Source: Ipomoea triloba
Taxonomy: Eukaryota > Streptophyta > Magnoliopsida > Solanales > Convolvulaceae
Assembly (NCBI RefSeq): GCF_003576645.1
Contig: NC_044925.1
Span: 2,149,710 to 2,213,709, forward strand
DNA: 64,000 nucleotides
Reading direction: 5' to 3'
Shown here: positions 44,602-55,205 of the stretch, one piece after another
Layout of the letters: the number at the start of each line of letters is the position of its first letter
How positions within the stretch are numbered: the stretch's first letter is position 1
Made by a program: the position numbers and the translations under genes
Notes under the pieces: generated by a model
Database searches by the model: none
The model's input: only the letters and a program-made list of their open reading frames with translations
What the model was told of the DNA's origin: nothing

Positions 44602-45726
44602 ATGGCTTATTCCAATAGCAGCTTGAAGCTCCTCGTTGCTCTTGCACTAGTGTTTGCGACGTCGGCATATTTAGCCATGTCTCGAACATTGTCTGATTCA
44701 TTGATGGTGGTGAGGCACGAACAGTGGATGGCTCAGTATGGACGCGTTTACGAAAATAAAGTGGAGAAAACAAAACGGTTTAACATTTTCAAAGAGAATG
44801 TTGAATACATTGAGTCTTTTAACAAGGCTGGAACCAAGCCTTATAAGCTAGGCATCAATGCATTTGCCGATTTGACTAACCAGGAATTCCGAGCATCTCG
44901 GAATGGATACAAATTGCCTCACGACTGCTCTTCCAATACGCCATTCAAGTATGAAAATGTGAGTTCAGTTCCAACTACCGTAGATTGGAGGACGAAGGGA
45001 GCCGTTACTCCCGTTAAAGATCAAGGCCAATGTGGTAAGTATAACTATCCAACTTTGATTTAATTTGTTAATATATCTTCATACTGGCCTGGGAACTAAA
45101 AGAATCTAATTAATTAATTGTAAAATTACATAGGATGTTGTTGGGCATTTTCTGCTGTTGCCGCCATGGAAGGAATTACGAAGCTCTCAACCGGCAACCT
45201 GATTTCACTGTCAGAGCAAGAGCTAGTTGATTGCGACGTAAAAGGCACAGACCAAGGCTGCGAAGGAGGCCTAATGGACGATGCATTCACCTTCATAATA
45301 AACAACAAAGGCCTCACAACAGAATCCAACTACCCATACCAAGGAACCGACGGCTCCTGCAAGAAAAGCAAGTCATCCAACAGCGCAGCAAAGATCAGCG
45401 GCTACGAAGACGTCCCCGCTAACAGCGAGTCCGCCTTGGAAAAGGCCGTGGCCAATCAGCCGGTATCCGTGGCCATAGACGCGGGGGGATCCGATTTCCA
45501 GTTCTACTCCAGCGGGGTCTTCACGGGAGAATGCGGAACACAGCTGGATCACGGCGTGACGGCTGTTGGGTATGGGATAGCGGAGGATGGGACTAAGTAT
45601 TGGCTGGTGAAGAACTCATGGGGAACAAGTTGGGGTGAGAAGGGTTATATTAGGATGCAGAAAGACATTGAGGCTAAGGAAGGGCTTTGCGGTATTGCCA
45701 TGCAATCATCATATCCTTCTGCTTGA
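44602..45726 (+). CDS. Papain-type cysteine protease 2, SAG12/SAG39-like (341 aa)
   Basis: Second gene of the tandem set, same prepro-protease architecture. Exon 1 is 44602-45034, exon 2 is 45134-45726; the intron is only 99 bp, the shortest of the three. The start ATG gives MAYSNSSLK and a signal peptide. The ERFNIN pattern ([20 protein letters not shown]) and GINAFAD are intact. Active site: Gln141, Cys147 in CGCCWAFS, His284, Asn305. Exon 1 is clearly diverged from protease 1 (many substitutions, and [10 protein letters not shown] replacing PSSKKLF), whereas the central part of exon 2 is almost identical in all three genes. Predicted vacuolar or secreted; no coding defect seen. Confidence 0.92.
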
Positions 45727-46430
45727 TTAATACTCTGTAAATGCTTATATTTGATGAGGCTTTGCATCAATCATCCTAAAACGCCTCTGTAATTAATGTA
45801 TCCATTAATTGGTGTGTATTATCTTTTTTCTTGTTTGTGTATATTTAAATGCCAACTGCACTGGAATCTTTACATGCTTCGACGTATATAACAATATAGT
45901 TGCCTGTCTTTACAACTGATATTGTTATGTATATTGGTATGTATTATTTATTTACTTTTGAAGATATTTTTTCTTCTCAAAAAGTTATGGTAACTGGAAC
46001 AGGGGCACAAGATGTGACCAATTGAGCTGTGCATTATGTTGTTCAATCAAGTAAACCACATAGATGCATAAACTCCCTCTAATGGAGTCATATATACGGC
46101 GCGCGCAGCCTAATCAAGTGGTCAATTATCACAAAAGTTAGACGGTACAATGCAAAGAGTCCATTTCAGTCAAACAACAATAACCTCGTGCATATCATTC
46201 TTTTGGTTGAAATTAGTTCATGGTATATTACAATACATAACAGGCTGTTGGTTTGCTGTAATTCTAATTTCATTCCTAAGGGCAAGACAAATTACAATAT
46301 TTGGTTGAAAAGACATACAATTTCACGGAATTACAACTCCCTATTTTGCTTAATTGCAAGTCATGAGTATCCGGATGAATGGCGATTCGCGGTGGTTGTG
46401 AGAAGAAAAAAGGGAGGAAATGATAAATGG
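45727..46430. other. 3' flank of protease 2 and intergenic DNA
   Basis: Probable 3' UTR first, then AT-rich sequence without recognisable genes. Confidence 0.45.
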
Positions 46431-46433
46431 GCC

Positions 46434-46434
<1 letters not shown>

Positions 46435-46473
<39 letters not shown>

Positions 46474-46525
46474 GTTGTTGTTGTTGTTTTTTTTATTGTT
46501 ATTGTTATTGTTATTATTATTATTA
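46435..46525. repeat. (ATT)n(GTT)n interrupted microsatellite
   Basis: ATT array, then TTG/TTGTTA and TTATTA units. Confidence 0.95.
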
Positions 46526-46645
46526 CAGAAGGATATTTTAGTATTTATACCACTTCTTTCCTTCTCATATATACTATATATAAAAGCATTATCCTCCTCT
46601 AGAATTTTCCCGCACAAATGTAGGGGTATTTTAGTAATATGGTAA

Positions 46646-46674
46646 TTATAATAATAATAATAATAATAATAATA

Positions 46675-46722
<48 letters not shown>
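46646..46722. repeat. Palindromic (AAT)n(ATT)n microsatellite
   Basis: An ATA/TAA array runs directly into a TTA array, making a self-complementary tract of about 75 bp able to form a hairpin. Confidence 0.9.
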
Positions 46723-47436
46723 GAATAATATTAATGATAGAATAATATTAATTATAATTGGTTATAATAGGTTATTAGTAATTATGGTAATTATTATGAT
46801 AGAATAATATTAATGAGATAAGAATGTGGTTTTGATTGTTAAAATTTTTTGTAATATTTATCTAAATGTACTCATATTCTGGCTGAGATACAAAAATTAT
46901 GAATGTCAATCATATTTATTATATTATATATGCTAATAATATCTAATAATTGTAATTGGCAAGTCCCATGTAAAATTAAATCAAATATTTATTATATTTT
47001 ATTTTCAAATCATTTCCAACCAATTTTCAAATGGTAATAACCTACTAACACGAATTGTTTGCTTACATAATATTATTTTATTAAATTAATTTGTTCATTA
47101 AATCGTAACAAATACTAGCATATTGATGTCACTTATACATTGTAATGTACGTGCAATAAAATTGGTAATATTTATATATACACGAAAATTGTCTTCAAAA
47201 AAATATATATATACACGAAGATCACGTCCATAAAGTCATCATTTATTAGTAGAAAATTAAATCAAGAATATGATATATTATTGGAATTGAAAATTACAAA
47301 ATAATATCTATTAATTATAAATTAATCTGTTCATTAAATCGTAACAAATATTTTCAATCATATTATATTATATATATGCTATCAAAAAAATACACGAATT
47401 ATGAATTCTGGCTGATATGGAAAAATTACGAATGTC

Positions 47437-47533
47437 AATCATATTATATTATATATATGCTAATATATTACGAATGTCAATCATATTATATTATATATAT
47501 GTTAATATATTACGAATGTCAATCATATTATAT
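47437..47533. repeat. Three-copy tandem repeat (ACGAATGTCAATCATATTAT)
   Basis: Three units of about 44 bp, each with ACGAATGTCAATCATATTAT followed by TATATAT, directly before a TAA array at 47541-47590. Confidence 0.8.
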
Positions 47534-47535
47534 AT

Positions 47536-47540
<5 letters not shown>

Positions 47541-47590
<50 letters not shown>
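47541..47590. repeat. (TAA)n microsatellite
   Basis: About 16 TAA units. Confidence 0.95.
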
Positions 47591-47836
47591 TCCTATGCAT
47601 ATTTGTACCTTAATTGGCACCTAATTGATAGAAAATGAAAAAGGAAACGAAAATCACTAATTGACTATAAAAAAAAAAAAAAATCCCTAATTGATTGAAA
47701 ATGAAAAAAGAAAACAGAAATTAATCAGTAATACTAGAAAATGAAAATTGAAAAAGGGAATGAGAATTACTAATTGCCTGCAAATAAAAATAAAAATAAA
47801 TAAATAAATAAACGATCCCTACGCCATGCCTATAAA

Positions 47837-48088
47837 ATGATAGGATCAAACTTGGGTTTGTCTTCCCCCTGTGCACTACTCAAGAGATTCAAGAATTGGA
47901 TCCTCTCTCTAAGGTTTTTCCAAGAATGGTGGTTGTTGTCATTCCCGGTCTTGATCGTCTATACCATTAACATTTCCATTGGTCTGTATTCTCTCTCGGT
48001 TTTCTTCCTAATTTCTAAGTTTCTCACATGTATGCATATGTTTATTAGCACGTCTTCCGTGTGCAGGAACATGTATGCATATGTTTAA
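47837..48088 (+). other. Unrecognised short frame with hydrophobic segments
   Basis: An 83-codon open frame within the Helitron-like interval, with hydrophobic stretches (FPVLIVYTINISIGLYSL). The preceding CCTATAAAATG may be a TATA-like or simply AT-rich word. No homologue is recognised and the composition is not compelling; it is probably noncoding. Listed because it is the only non-repeat frame in this interval. Confidence 0.15.
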
Positions 48089-49699
48089 AGATGGGTCCTT
48101 TTTTTGTTTTTAAGTCCTTTTTATGTGATTTATTTTTGTATATATGTGATGATCTAGCATTGAATCAATTACTCGGACTTTGATGAAATGGTGGAGAAAT
48201 GGCTTAGCATTCAAGTTATTGTTTTTACTATTCAAAGAAAAACAAAAACAAACCAACAATAAAACAAAAATTATAAACATATGCATCGATTGAATTGAAG
48301 TTTGAGGAATTACCGGAATTATAAATGGTGAAACGAGAACTTTTGCATCATTTTCCCCTGAAAATTGAAGTACGCGCCCAAACACTTCAGCCCAAACAAC
48401 TAAAACAAATATTTAGCAAACAATAGAAAAGGAAAATAAAAAAATGATTCATAATTCAATGATTAATATTAATAATGTTAGCAGTAAAAATGAAAAATGA
48501 AAAAGGAAACAAAATTAACTTACAAGGAAAAATTAACTTACCAGGAAATAGACTAATAATAATAAGGTTACTAATAAAAAGGAAAATCCTAACAAAATTT
48601 CCATTTCGTGTTTTCCCGTCCAACCACTTCTGTCCAAACAATAGAAAATGAAAATTTATTGAGGAAACAATAGAAAATGGAAAAGAAAACTAATTTTACT
48701 AATTGATTGAAAATATAAAAAGATCCTAATAGAAAAGGAAACGGAAATTAGACAAATTGGAAAAGTAAAAAGGATATTACTAATTAAATGAAAATTGATT
48801 GAAAATTATTTAAAAACTTTTAAAAAAAATTAATTACACTTTCCTTTTGAAAACTTTAAGTTATTTAAACTTTTAAAAAATTAATTAAACATGGGTTGTT
48901 ATATTTTTTATAATAATTACAATTAATTCATTCAAATATGGAGGAGGAAGAAAAACTAAATGCGATACGGTGAAAATGAATATACTTAAGGTATAAAAGT
49001 ATAATTGCACATATATTAGTGTAATTGACTAATAATAATTGTCTAATAATTATTATGGTAATTCAGCTAAACATTGGTCATATTACATAATATAATAAAA
49101 TTATTTTTCATTTTTCTCACATTTATTTTAATAATAATATAATTACATAAGTCATATTACATATCGATATTTTATGATAATTGTAAAGAAACAAGTCATA
49201 TATTATTCAATTAATTGTGTAATACTTTTGCACTAATCTTATAATCAAATAAATGTATAAGTTCAATATTAGAATTTTTTATAATTTCATCTTTATTTTT
49301 AATATCTAAATATATAATAAAAAATAAATTGCGCTATATAATATTCGATGTCATCGCACGGATGATTGGACAATTATTTGCTCTAATTCAAGCTAGAAAA
49401 ACATCAGAAAACATAACCAATCAAACCAATTTCATTAATTGCGCTATATAATATTCGATGTTACAATTTATATAATTGTATACGATCCAAATATTCTTAA
49501 AATATTATAACAAATCCATACCGTGCAACGCACGGGCGAAAATACTAGTTTTCAATAATTCTATTCCCCGCTACCAAACAATGTGATTTGAATTCTTAAT
49601 TATTTAAAAGTTTCCAAAAAAAAATCGTAACAATTTTTAATTAATAAAAAATTTTAGAAACATGTTTCCTCATATCGAGTCTCAATAAAATGAGGTAAA

Positions 49700-49925
49700 T
49701 TATTTTGTGAATCCAAGTTTATATTGCAAGGTGGATCCGAGTCCAAAATACACAATTTACATACTAAATGTTTACAATTTATATACTTAATGTTGACAAT
49801 TTACATACTAAATGTTCACCATTCAAATTGTGAACATTCAGTAGGTAATTGTAAGCATTCAGTAGGTAAATAGACACGAGTTCACATTGTAAGGTAGACC
49901 CGGCGGGTCCATGGTATAACTATTG
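49700..49925. mobile_element. Imperfect palindromic MITE
   Basis: TTACATACTAAATGTTYAC words on the left are mirrored by GTGAACATTCAGTAGGTAA on the right. Outer arms GCAAGGTGGATCCG / GTAAGGTAGACCCGG flank them. A diverged relative lies at about 18950-19160 in intron 4 of the first GDSL gene. Confidence 0.45.
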
Positions 49926-50003
49926 ATAAAATGACTATGTTGATTTTGGGTTCAAGATACTCATCATCAATGCCAATGCCAACCACTGGGCTAAAAAATA
50001 ATG

Positions 50004-50274
50004 CATACAATTAGAACCCGTCAAAACGGGCTTAGCCCGCCCCACCCCGCGAAAAGGGCGGGGCGAGCTTCGATATTTTGAGCACATATTTTGGCGGACT
50101 TTTTAGCCCGCCCCGCCTAACCTGCGAATTTTGGCGAGCGGGTTTGGCTAGCGGGCGGGCCCCACCAAATTATTAATAAAAAAAAGTTATTAAAATAAAT
50201 AAATTAACATTAGTTTATATATTTTTTATTTTTTGTTATACATATATATATATNTATATATATATTTTTTTTTT

Positions 50275-50353
<79 letters not shown>

Positions 50354-50696
50354 CAAGTTGAAAAAATTAATACATTGTATAAATGATTCGTTATTGACTT
50401 ATTAATTAACACATTATGTATTTAATTATTTATTATTATGTTTAACAAATTACAAATGCATTACTATATCTTTAAACTATCCAAATTATTTTAGTATACA
50501 CTTAATATTACCTTTTTAATATTAAATTTTATTTAAATTTTAAAATTTGGCGGGCCCCCGCCAAGACCCGCAGGCTTAGGGCAGGCCAACCTTCCTTAGG
50601 CCCGTATTTTGGCGGGCTTTTTAGCCCGCCCCCGCCATATGGCGGGCTTTGGCGAGTCCCGCCCCGCCAGTCCGTTTCGACAGCTCTACATACAAT
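50004..50696. mobile_element. hAT-type nonautonomous element with exact 8-bp TSD
   Basis: Element 50012-50688. CATACAAT is duplicated exactly at 50004-50011 and 50689-50696. The TIRs are TAGAACCCGTCAAAACGG and, inverted from the right, TAGAGCTGTCGAAACGG. The subterminal regions are rich in GGCGGGC/GCCCGCC and the centre is AT-rich with a TA array (50276-50351). There is no transposase. A single N lies at 50254. Confidence 0.8.
50276..50351. repeat. (TA)n microsatellite
   Basis: About 37 TA units at the centre of the hAT-type element. Confidence 0.95.
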
Positions 50697-50699
50697 CAT

Positions 50700-50875
50700 T
50701 ATTCTATGCATGGACGGTAAATTATACGGAATACATTTTTAATATACTAAAGGTACCTTATTTGTGTATCGAAGATTCATTATTTGTGTATTAAAGGTAT
50801 ATTATTTTGTATGCTATCAAATAATGTACATTCAATACATAAATAATGTACACTCAGTACATAAATTAAATATGC
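50700..50875. repeat. TACATTATTT-type short repeat cluster
   Basis: Inverted words (AAAGGTACCTTATTTGTGTA / AATAATGTACATTCAATACA) resemble the interior of the MITE at 55979-56232. No gene is present. Confidence 0.4.
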
Positions 50876-52899
50876 TGCCAAATACTTTACTTGAGCAACT
50901 TGAGAACCATAGGGTAAAAACGGTTTCCTTATCAATGTATAAGCACACTTTAGTTCAAAAAGAGTTTTTCTTCTTATCTTCAATTTGTTTTGTAAGTAGA
51001 CTTGTAGGTGTCAGACAAGTTGCAATGTGTCTAATAATTTTTTTCATCATTGAAATATATAAATGTTATAAATATATTACTAATGGCCATTATTTTGAGA
51101 CTTTTCATTTGCCACTTTCCAACTCCCTCATTATGTTGAGAAATGAAGAGTTTTACTATTGTATATATATACATGTTGATGGATGAATAAAAGGTGGCTT
51201 TTGAGCTTTTGTGATCTTGTGTTCTTGTTCTTCTTCTTCTCCTTTGCCTTATCTACACTACATTATCATATATATAATCCTAAGCAATTACCGGGCAATT
51301 ACCACGCGAGAACTGAGCTAATTGAGAAGCCAAATTACAACACGTTATCAGCGCGAGTCTCTATCGTGATTTTCAATGAATGGTATGCTTGCTATCTTGT
51401 CTTGTGCATTTTATTATGAAATCTATGACTTTGTTTGTGCATATTGCCTTCCAATATGAATTGGAACCCCCAATCCTTGTGTCTGCGAAATGAGTACTCT
51501 CCCTTTTTGATTTTATTATCTGTATATGTGTGTTTCTGACAATTAGTGTGATAATACTCCATGTTTGTTAACTACTTGTGAGTATATGAACCCCTCATCA
51601 AGCTATGTTTAAAGTTTTGGGGTAAATACATGGGTTTGTAAATATAAATTCTCTTGATTTATCCTCCTGAATCATGGATATGAATTAAGCTCTACATGAA
51701 CCATGATGCTTGAAAATGGTAAATACATGTGGTTATATACCAAATTGTATGTATATGTATCCATGTATGTTCTATGACTTTGGCTATCGAATGCATAATC
51801 AATTCTTATTATGTTTGTATCGAATTGCTATATTTGCATCAGAATACTAAGATACATATACGCATATTTTTGTAAAATGGTGTTTCTTCATCCATTGTTT
51901 GAACATGTATTCAAAATAGTGGTTTTTCCCATTGTTGTCACGCATTGCTTCGTAGAGTTACATGAAAATGATGATCTTGTAGATCATGTCCTCCATTGCC
52001 AAATGTGGTTTTATTAAACTCTCTTTTGGTAGAAGCAATTATTAAACTTGGGCTCTAGATATTGAATACATTTGGCATCTAAGGAATTGAGACAAGCTTT
52101 TGTTGCTAAGTCACAGAGCACTGATACCTAGAAGGTAAAAGCTCTCATTTTCATACGTCACCACTTGAACCGCGACCTTAAAAATGAGTATTTGATTGGA
52201 AGTCCCTGAAGGACCATTTCGACCAATAGTCATCAATTGTCCTTCCTTAGGCACAATTTGACTAGCTCTTTTAATATCGAGTTTTAAGATTATAAGTCAG
52301 TAAGTGACTATAATTTAGCTCTGCATAAAATAGTCTCGCAATTAAAACTCTGCAAACAGGAAGTTTCAGAAAAATGCTTATTTGAAAATATTATATATAT
52401 TTTTCATGCGAGCAACCTTGTACTCTAGCAGCAGTACAAGACAACAAATTATGAAGCATTCTAAGCTGATTAGCACCCATTGTAGCTAAGAAACATAACT
52501 AGTTATTGATGAAGAATCAAAATGCATGTATTGTTGGTTTTGCACTGGTGCCTGAAGCACATAATGTTGTATAGTCGAGCAACTTTATAAGGGGTTGAGG
52601 TCGAGGTTATAACTGGTGTGGTATGAGTTTCGAGCTCAAAAATAAGAAGCAAAGTGATCAAGGTAGTAGATAAGGGACTATTTAGACTCGAAGATGATAA
52701 TAAGGATATTTTGGGACTGGAAGTCCATTATCGTTGTTATTGGAGCACTATTATGGAACTAGAAGTTCCATAGTCGCATCAGGCCTGATATTGAATTTGC
52801 GATGAAATTGCTAGCAACGTTTAGTGCTCCCTCTACAATGAAATATTGAAATGATGTTTAACATATCCTCTAGCATCTTCGAGGTATAAAGATTATGAT

Positions 52900-53224
52900 A
52901 TTTATGTGAGAAACCAATACATGGTTTTGGCGGGCTACTTGGGTACTGGCTCTTTTATTTTGATCCCCATAATGCCAAATCCCAAACTGGTTATGCTATA
53001 TTTTTACCCCCCAATGTCCCATATGTGGACAAATAAAGATTGTGTTGTCCAAGCAAGTAATAGGTTTGTTAATGATGAGAACCTTACAAAAGATATTGCA
53101 CATAAGTTTTACTATCCACATGAACTCCAGAAGATTGGTAAAATTCTTGTTGAGAAAGTTCGCCCCCGTGAACAATCTGGCAGATATGTTCACCAAGTCT
53201 CTGCCTGCATCCAATTTTGAGTAA
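52900..53224 (+). pseudogene. Copia RNase H C-terminus, frame-shifted
   Basis: Pieces in different frames read DPHNAKSQTGY-like, then KDIAHKFYYPHELQKIGKI and NNLADMFTKSLPASNFE. These are the conserved end of copia RNase H (TKHI...ADLFTKSLP). Frameshifts make it nonfunctional. Confidence 0.75.
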
Positions 53225-53315
53225 TATGTTTATAAAATTGCGATGCGCAGGCTTAGAAGATTGTTATCTTCAGGGGGAGCGACAACCTCTAGCTACACTA
53301 GAATGGAAAGTCTAG

Positions 53316-53600
53316 AAGACTTTTGAAATCCTGAAGATTATGCTCTGAAAGCATATGGTTGTACTCTTTTTTCCTTACCTAAGTTTTTCCCACTGGGTTT
53401 TCTTAGACTAAGGTTTTTAATGAGGCAACTAATATAGGTGCACTTGAATGGATAGTCCTGAAGACCTTAGAAATCTTGAAGATTATGCCCGAAAGGCTTA
53501 TGGTTGTACTCTTTTTCCCTTAGCTAAGTTTTTCTCCCACTGGGTTTTCTTAGGCTAAGGTTTTTAATGAGGCAACCGGTGCAACACAATGGTTTAACAT
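53316..53600 (+). repeat. Tandem repeat in the 3' leader of copia element 2
   Basis: Two diverged units of about 140 bp each contain GAAGATTATGC, TTGTACTCTTTTT, CCCACTGGGTTTTCTTAG and AAGGTTTTTAATGAGGCAAC. A third partial unit extends to 53680 (GAGGTTTTTAACGAGGCATG). The same words occur before the LTR at 17948. Confidence 0.75.
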
Positions 53601-53986
53601 ATTTTGTGTACTCTTTTCCTCATCTAGGTTTTTTCCCAAAGGGTTTTTCTAGCGAGGTTTTTAACGAGGCATGAATATGATTAAATAATGGCCAAGGGGG
53701 AGTGTTATAAATATATTACTAATCGCCATTATTTTGAGACTTTTCATTTGCCACTTTCCAACTCCCTCATTATGTTGAGAAATGAAGAGTTGTACTATTG
53801 TATATATATACATGTTGATGGATGAATAAAAGGTGGCTTTTGAGCTTTTGTGATCTTGTGTTCTTGTTCTTCTTCTTCTCCTTTGCCTTATCTACACTAC
53901 ATTATCATATATATAATCCTAAGCAATTACCGGGCAATCACCACGCGAGAACTGAGCTAATTGAGAAGCCAAATTACAACAATAAA

Positions 53987-54974
53987 CAATTATTCATTGA
54001 TAACCTGTTTCAATCAACTATATTAATTCAATCAAATACGGAGTATATTTCAATTCAGTGAATCATTTCACTAATATGAAACTTTAATTTATTTAGTTTT
54101 GATTAATTTGACAAGAAATTAAACCAATGTCCATCCTAACAACAATCTTTATAAGATGAATTAATATGCACTGAAATAGCTTGTCTTACTACAATTTTAA
54201 AGACGTACAGGTTTACGCTATATTCATATACGACAAATCAAGATTCTCAAGAAATGCCAAACACATAACAAAATAATATAATGCAGGAAAACACCGTCAC
54301 GGCAATCCAAAATTATGGGTACAAATCCGGTCTTATATTATAATAAAAGAAAAAGTAATAGATAGAATGTCACATGATTGAACTCGCTGGTACGGTATTG
54401 ACTTTTTAAGCTACAACAGATCGAGAAAGTATATAACATATATAATTTTGTAATTGAGTCAATAGTACTAAAAAATAAATAGAATGTCACACCAAAGTAT
54501 ACTTGACAATCCATATAAACGAATTGACATGATAATAACACGAATATGATAAGACTAAACATAGACACAACGTGATGAAGTTAACGGTTTAGAGTTATAA
54601 ATATAAATAAGAACATGAATTTTAAATGAGTGCGTTGATATGATATGATAGACACGTCTAGTCAACATATTTCATGTCAACACGACACGATATGACACAA
54701 TAAGTTATTTTAAACCCATTAGATCGATATGTTAATATAACTTTCTATTTAAAAATTAAATCCAACAAAACATTTAAGGTGTTCAATTCCTAACATATCA
54801 TAATATTCATAATATTTAAAATCATAACTAATGCTAATATTAATGGATTAAAATAGGTTTTTAATCTTGCAAAAAAAAAAAAAAGGTTTTTAATTAACAA
54901 GTTGACTGTTAAAGACAAAATTTTTGTTGGGTGCTTAATAGGTTAAATGGTTTGTTTACTGTCAACAGCACACC
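53987..54974. other. AT-rich intergenic DNA upstream of protease 3
   Basis: No gene or well-defined element is recognised. It contains a degenerate repeat of AGAATGTCACA (54365 and 54481) and short poly-A. Confidence 0.45.
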
Positions 54975-54989
54975 TACGTCTACGCAGTT
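54975..54989 (+). promoter_or_regulatory. Diverged shared motif (protease 3)
   Basis: ACGTCTACGCAGTTC, a diverged form of GCGTCTACGGAAT, 231 bp before the ATG at 55206, the same spacing as in protease 2. AACTTGCCGG follows in both. Confidence 0.45.
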
Positions 54990-55106
54990 CTTGATTGTCA
55001 ATATCTTGCAAATAACTTGCCGGGCTATCCAGGCATTCAAAGTTGAATGAAATGCAAATCAATTTAATTATTTAAGGAAATCATGGGAATCATAGCTAGC
55101 TAGGTT

Positions 55107-55114
55107 TATAAATA
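55107..55114 (+). promoter_or_regulatory. TATA box of protease 3
   Basis: TATAAATA followed by GTACGG, 99 bp before the ATG. Confidence 0.65.
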
Positions 55115-55205
55115 GTACGGCTTAACCCAATCCATTCACTCACAACATTTCATACCTGTGTACATTATCAATATCCCTAGCTAAGGTTTGACGTTGTCAT
55201 TAACC

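Larger units (their letters stand above)
46565..49548. mobile_element. Helitron-like element (3' end clear, 5' end tentative)
   Basis: The 3' terminus has a hairpin (CCGTGC-AAC-GCACGG) followed by GCGAAAATACTAG and then T, the Helitron end pattern. The 5' end is proposed at TCTCATATATACTATATATA near 46566, but the preceding base is T, not A, so the boundary is uncertain. The interior holds AT-rich repeats, a TAA array, a triplicated TTACGAATGTCAATCATAT unit and no Rep/helicase. Confidence 0.5.
51064..53981 (+). mobile_element. Copia LTR retrotransposon 2, defective
   Basis: LTRs are 51064-51342 and 53703-53981 (279 bp each, TGTTATAAAT...ATTACAACA). Three differences were noticed (about 99% identity). 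The 5-bp TSD ATAAA lies at 51059-51063 and 53982-53986. A CGTTATCAGCGCGAG primer-site motif follows the 5' LTR and a GGGGGAG polypurine tract precedes the 3' LTR. Only about 2.4 kb lies between the LTRs, versus about 4 kb in complete copia elements. The only clear coding trace is a frame-shifted RNase H tail. Confidence 0.85.

Noticed and set aside
45126..45422. Frames antisense to or shifted within protease 2 exon 2
   Set aside because: Shadow frames of a conserved papain domain.
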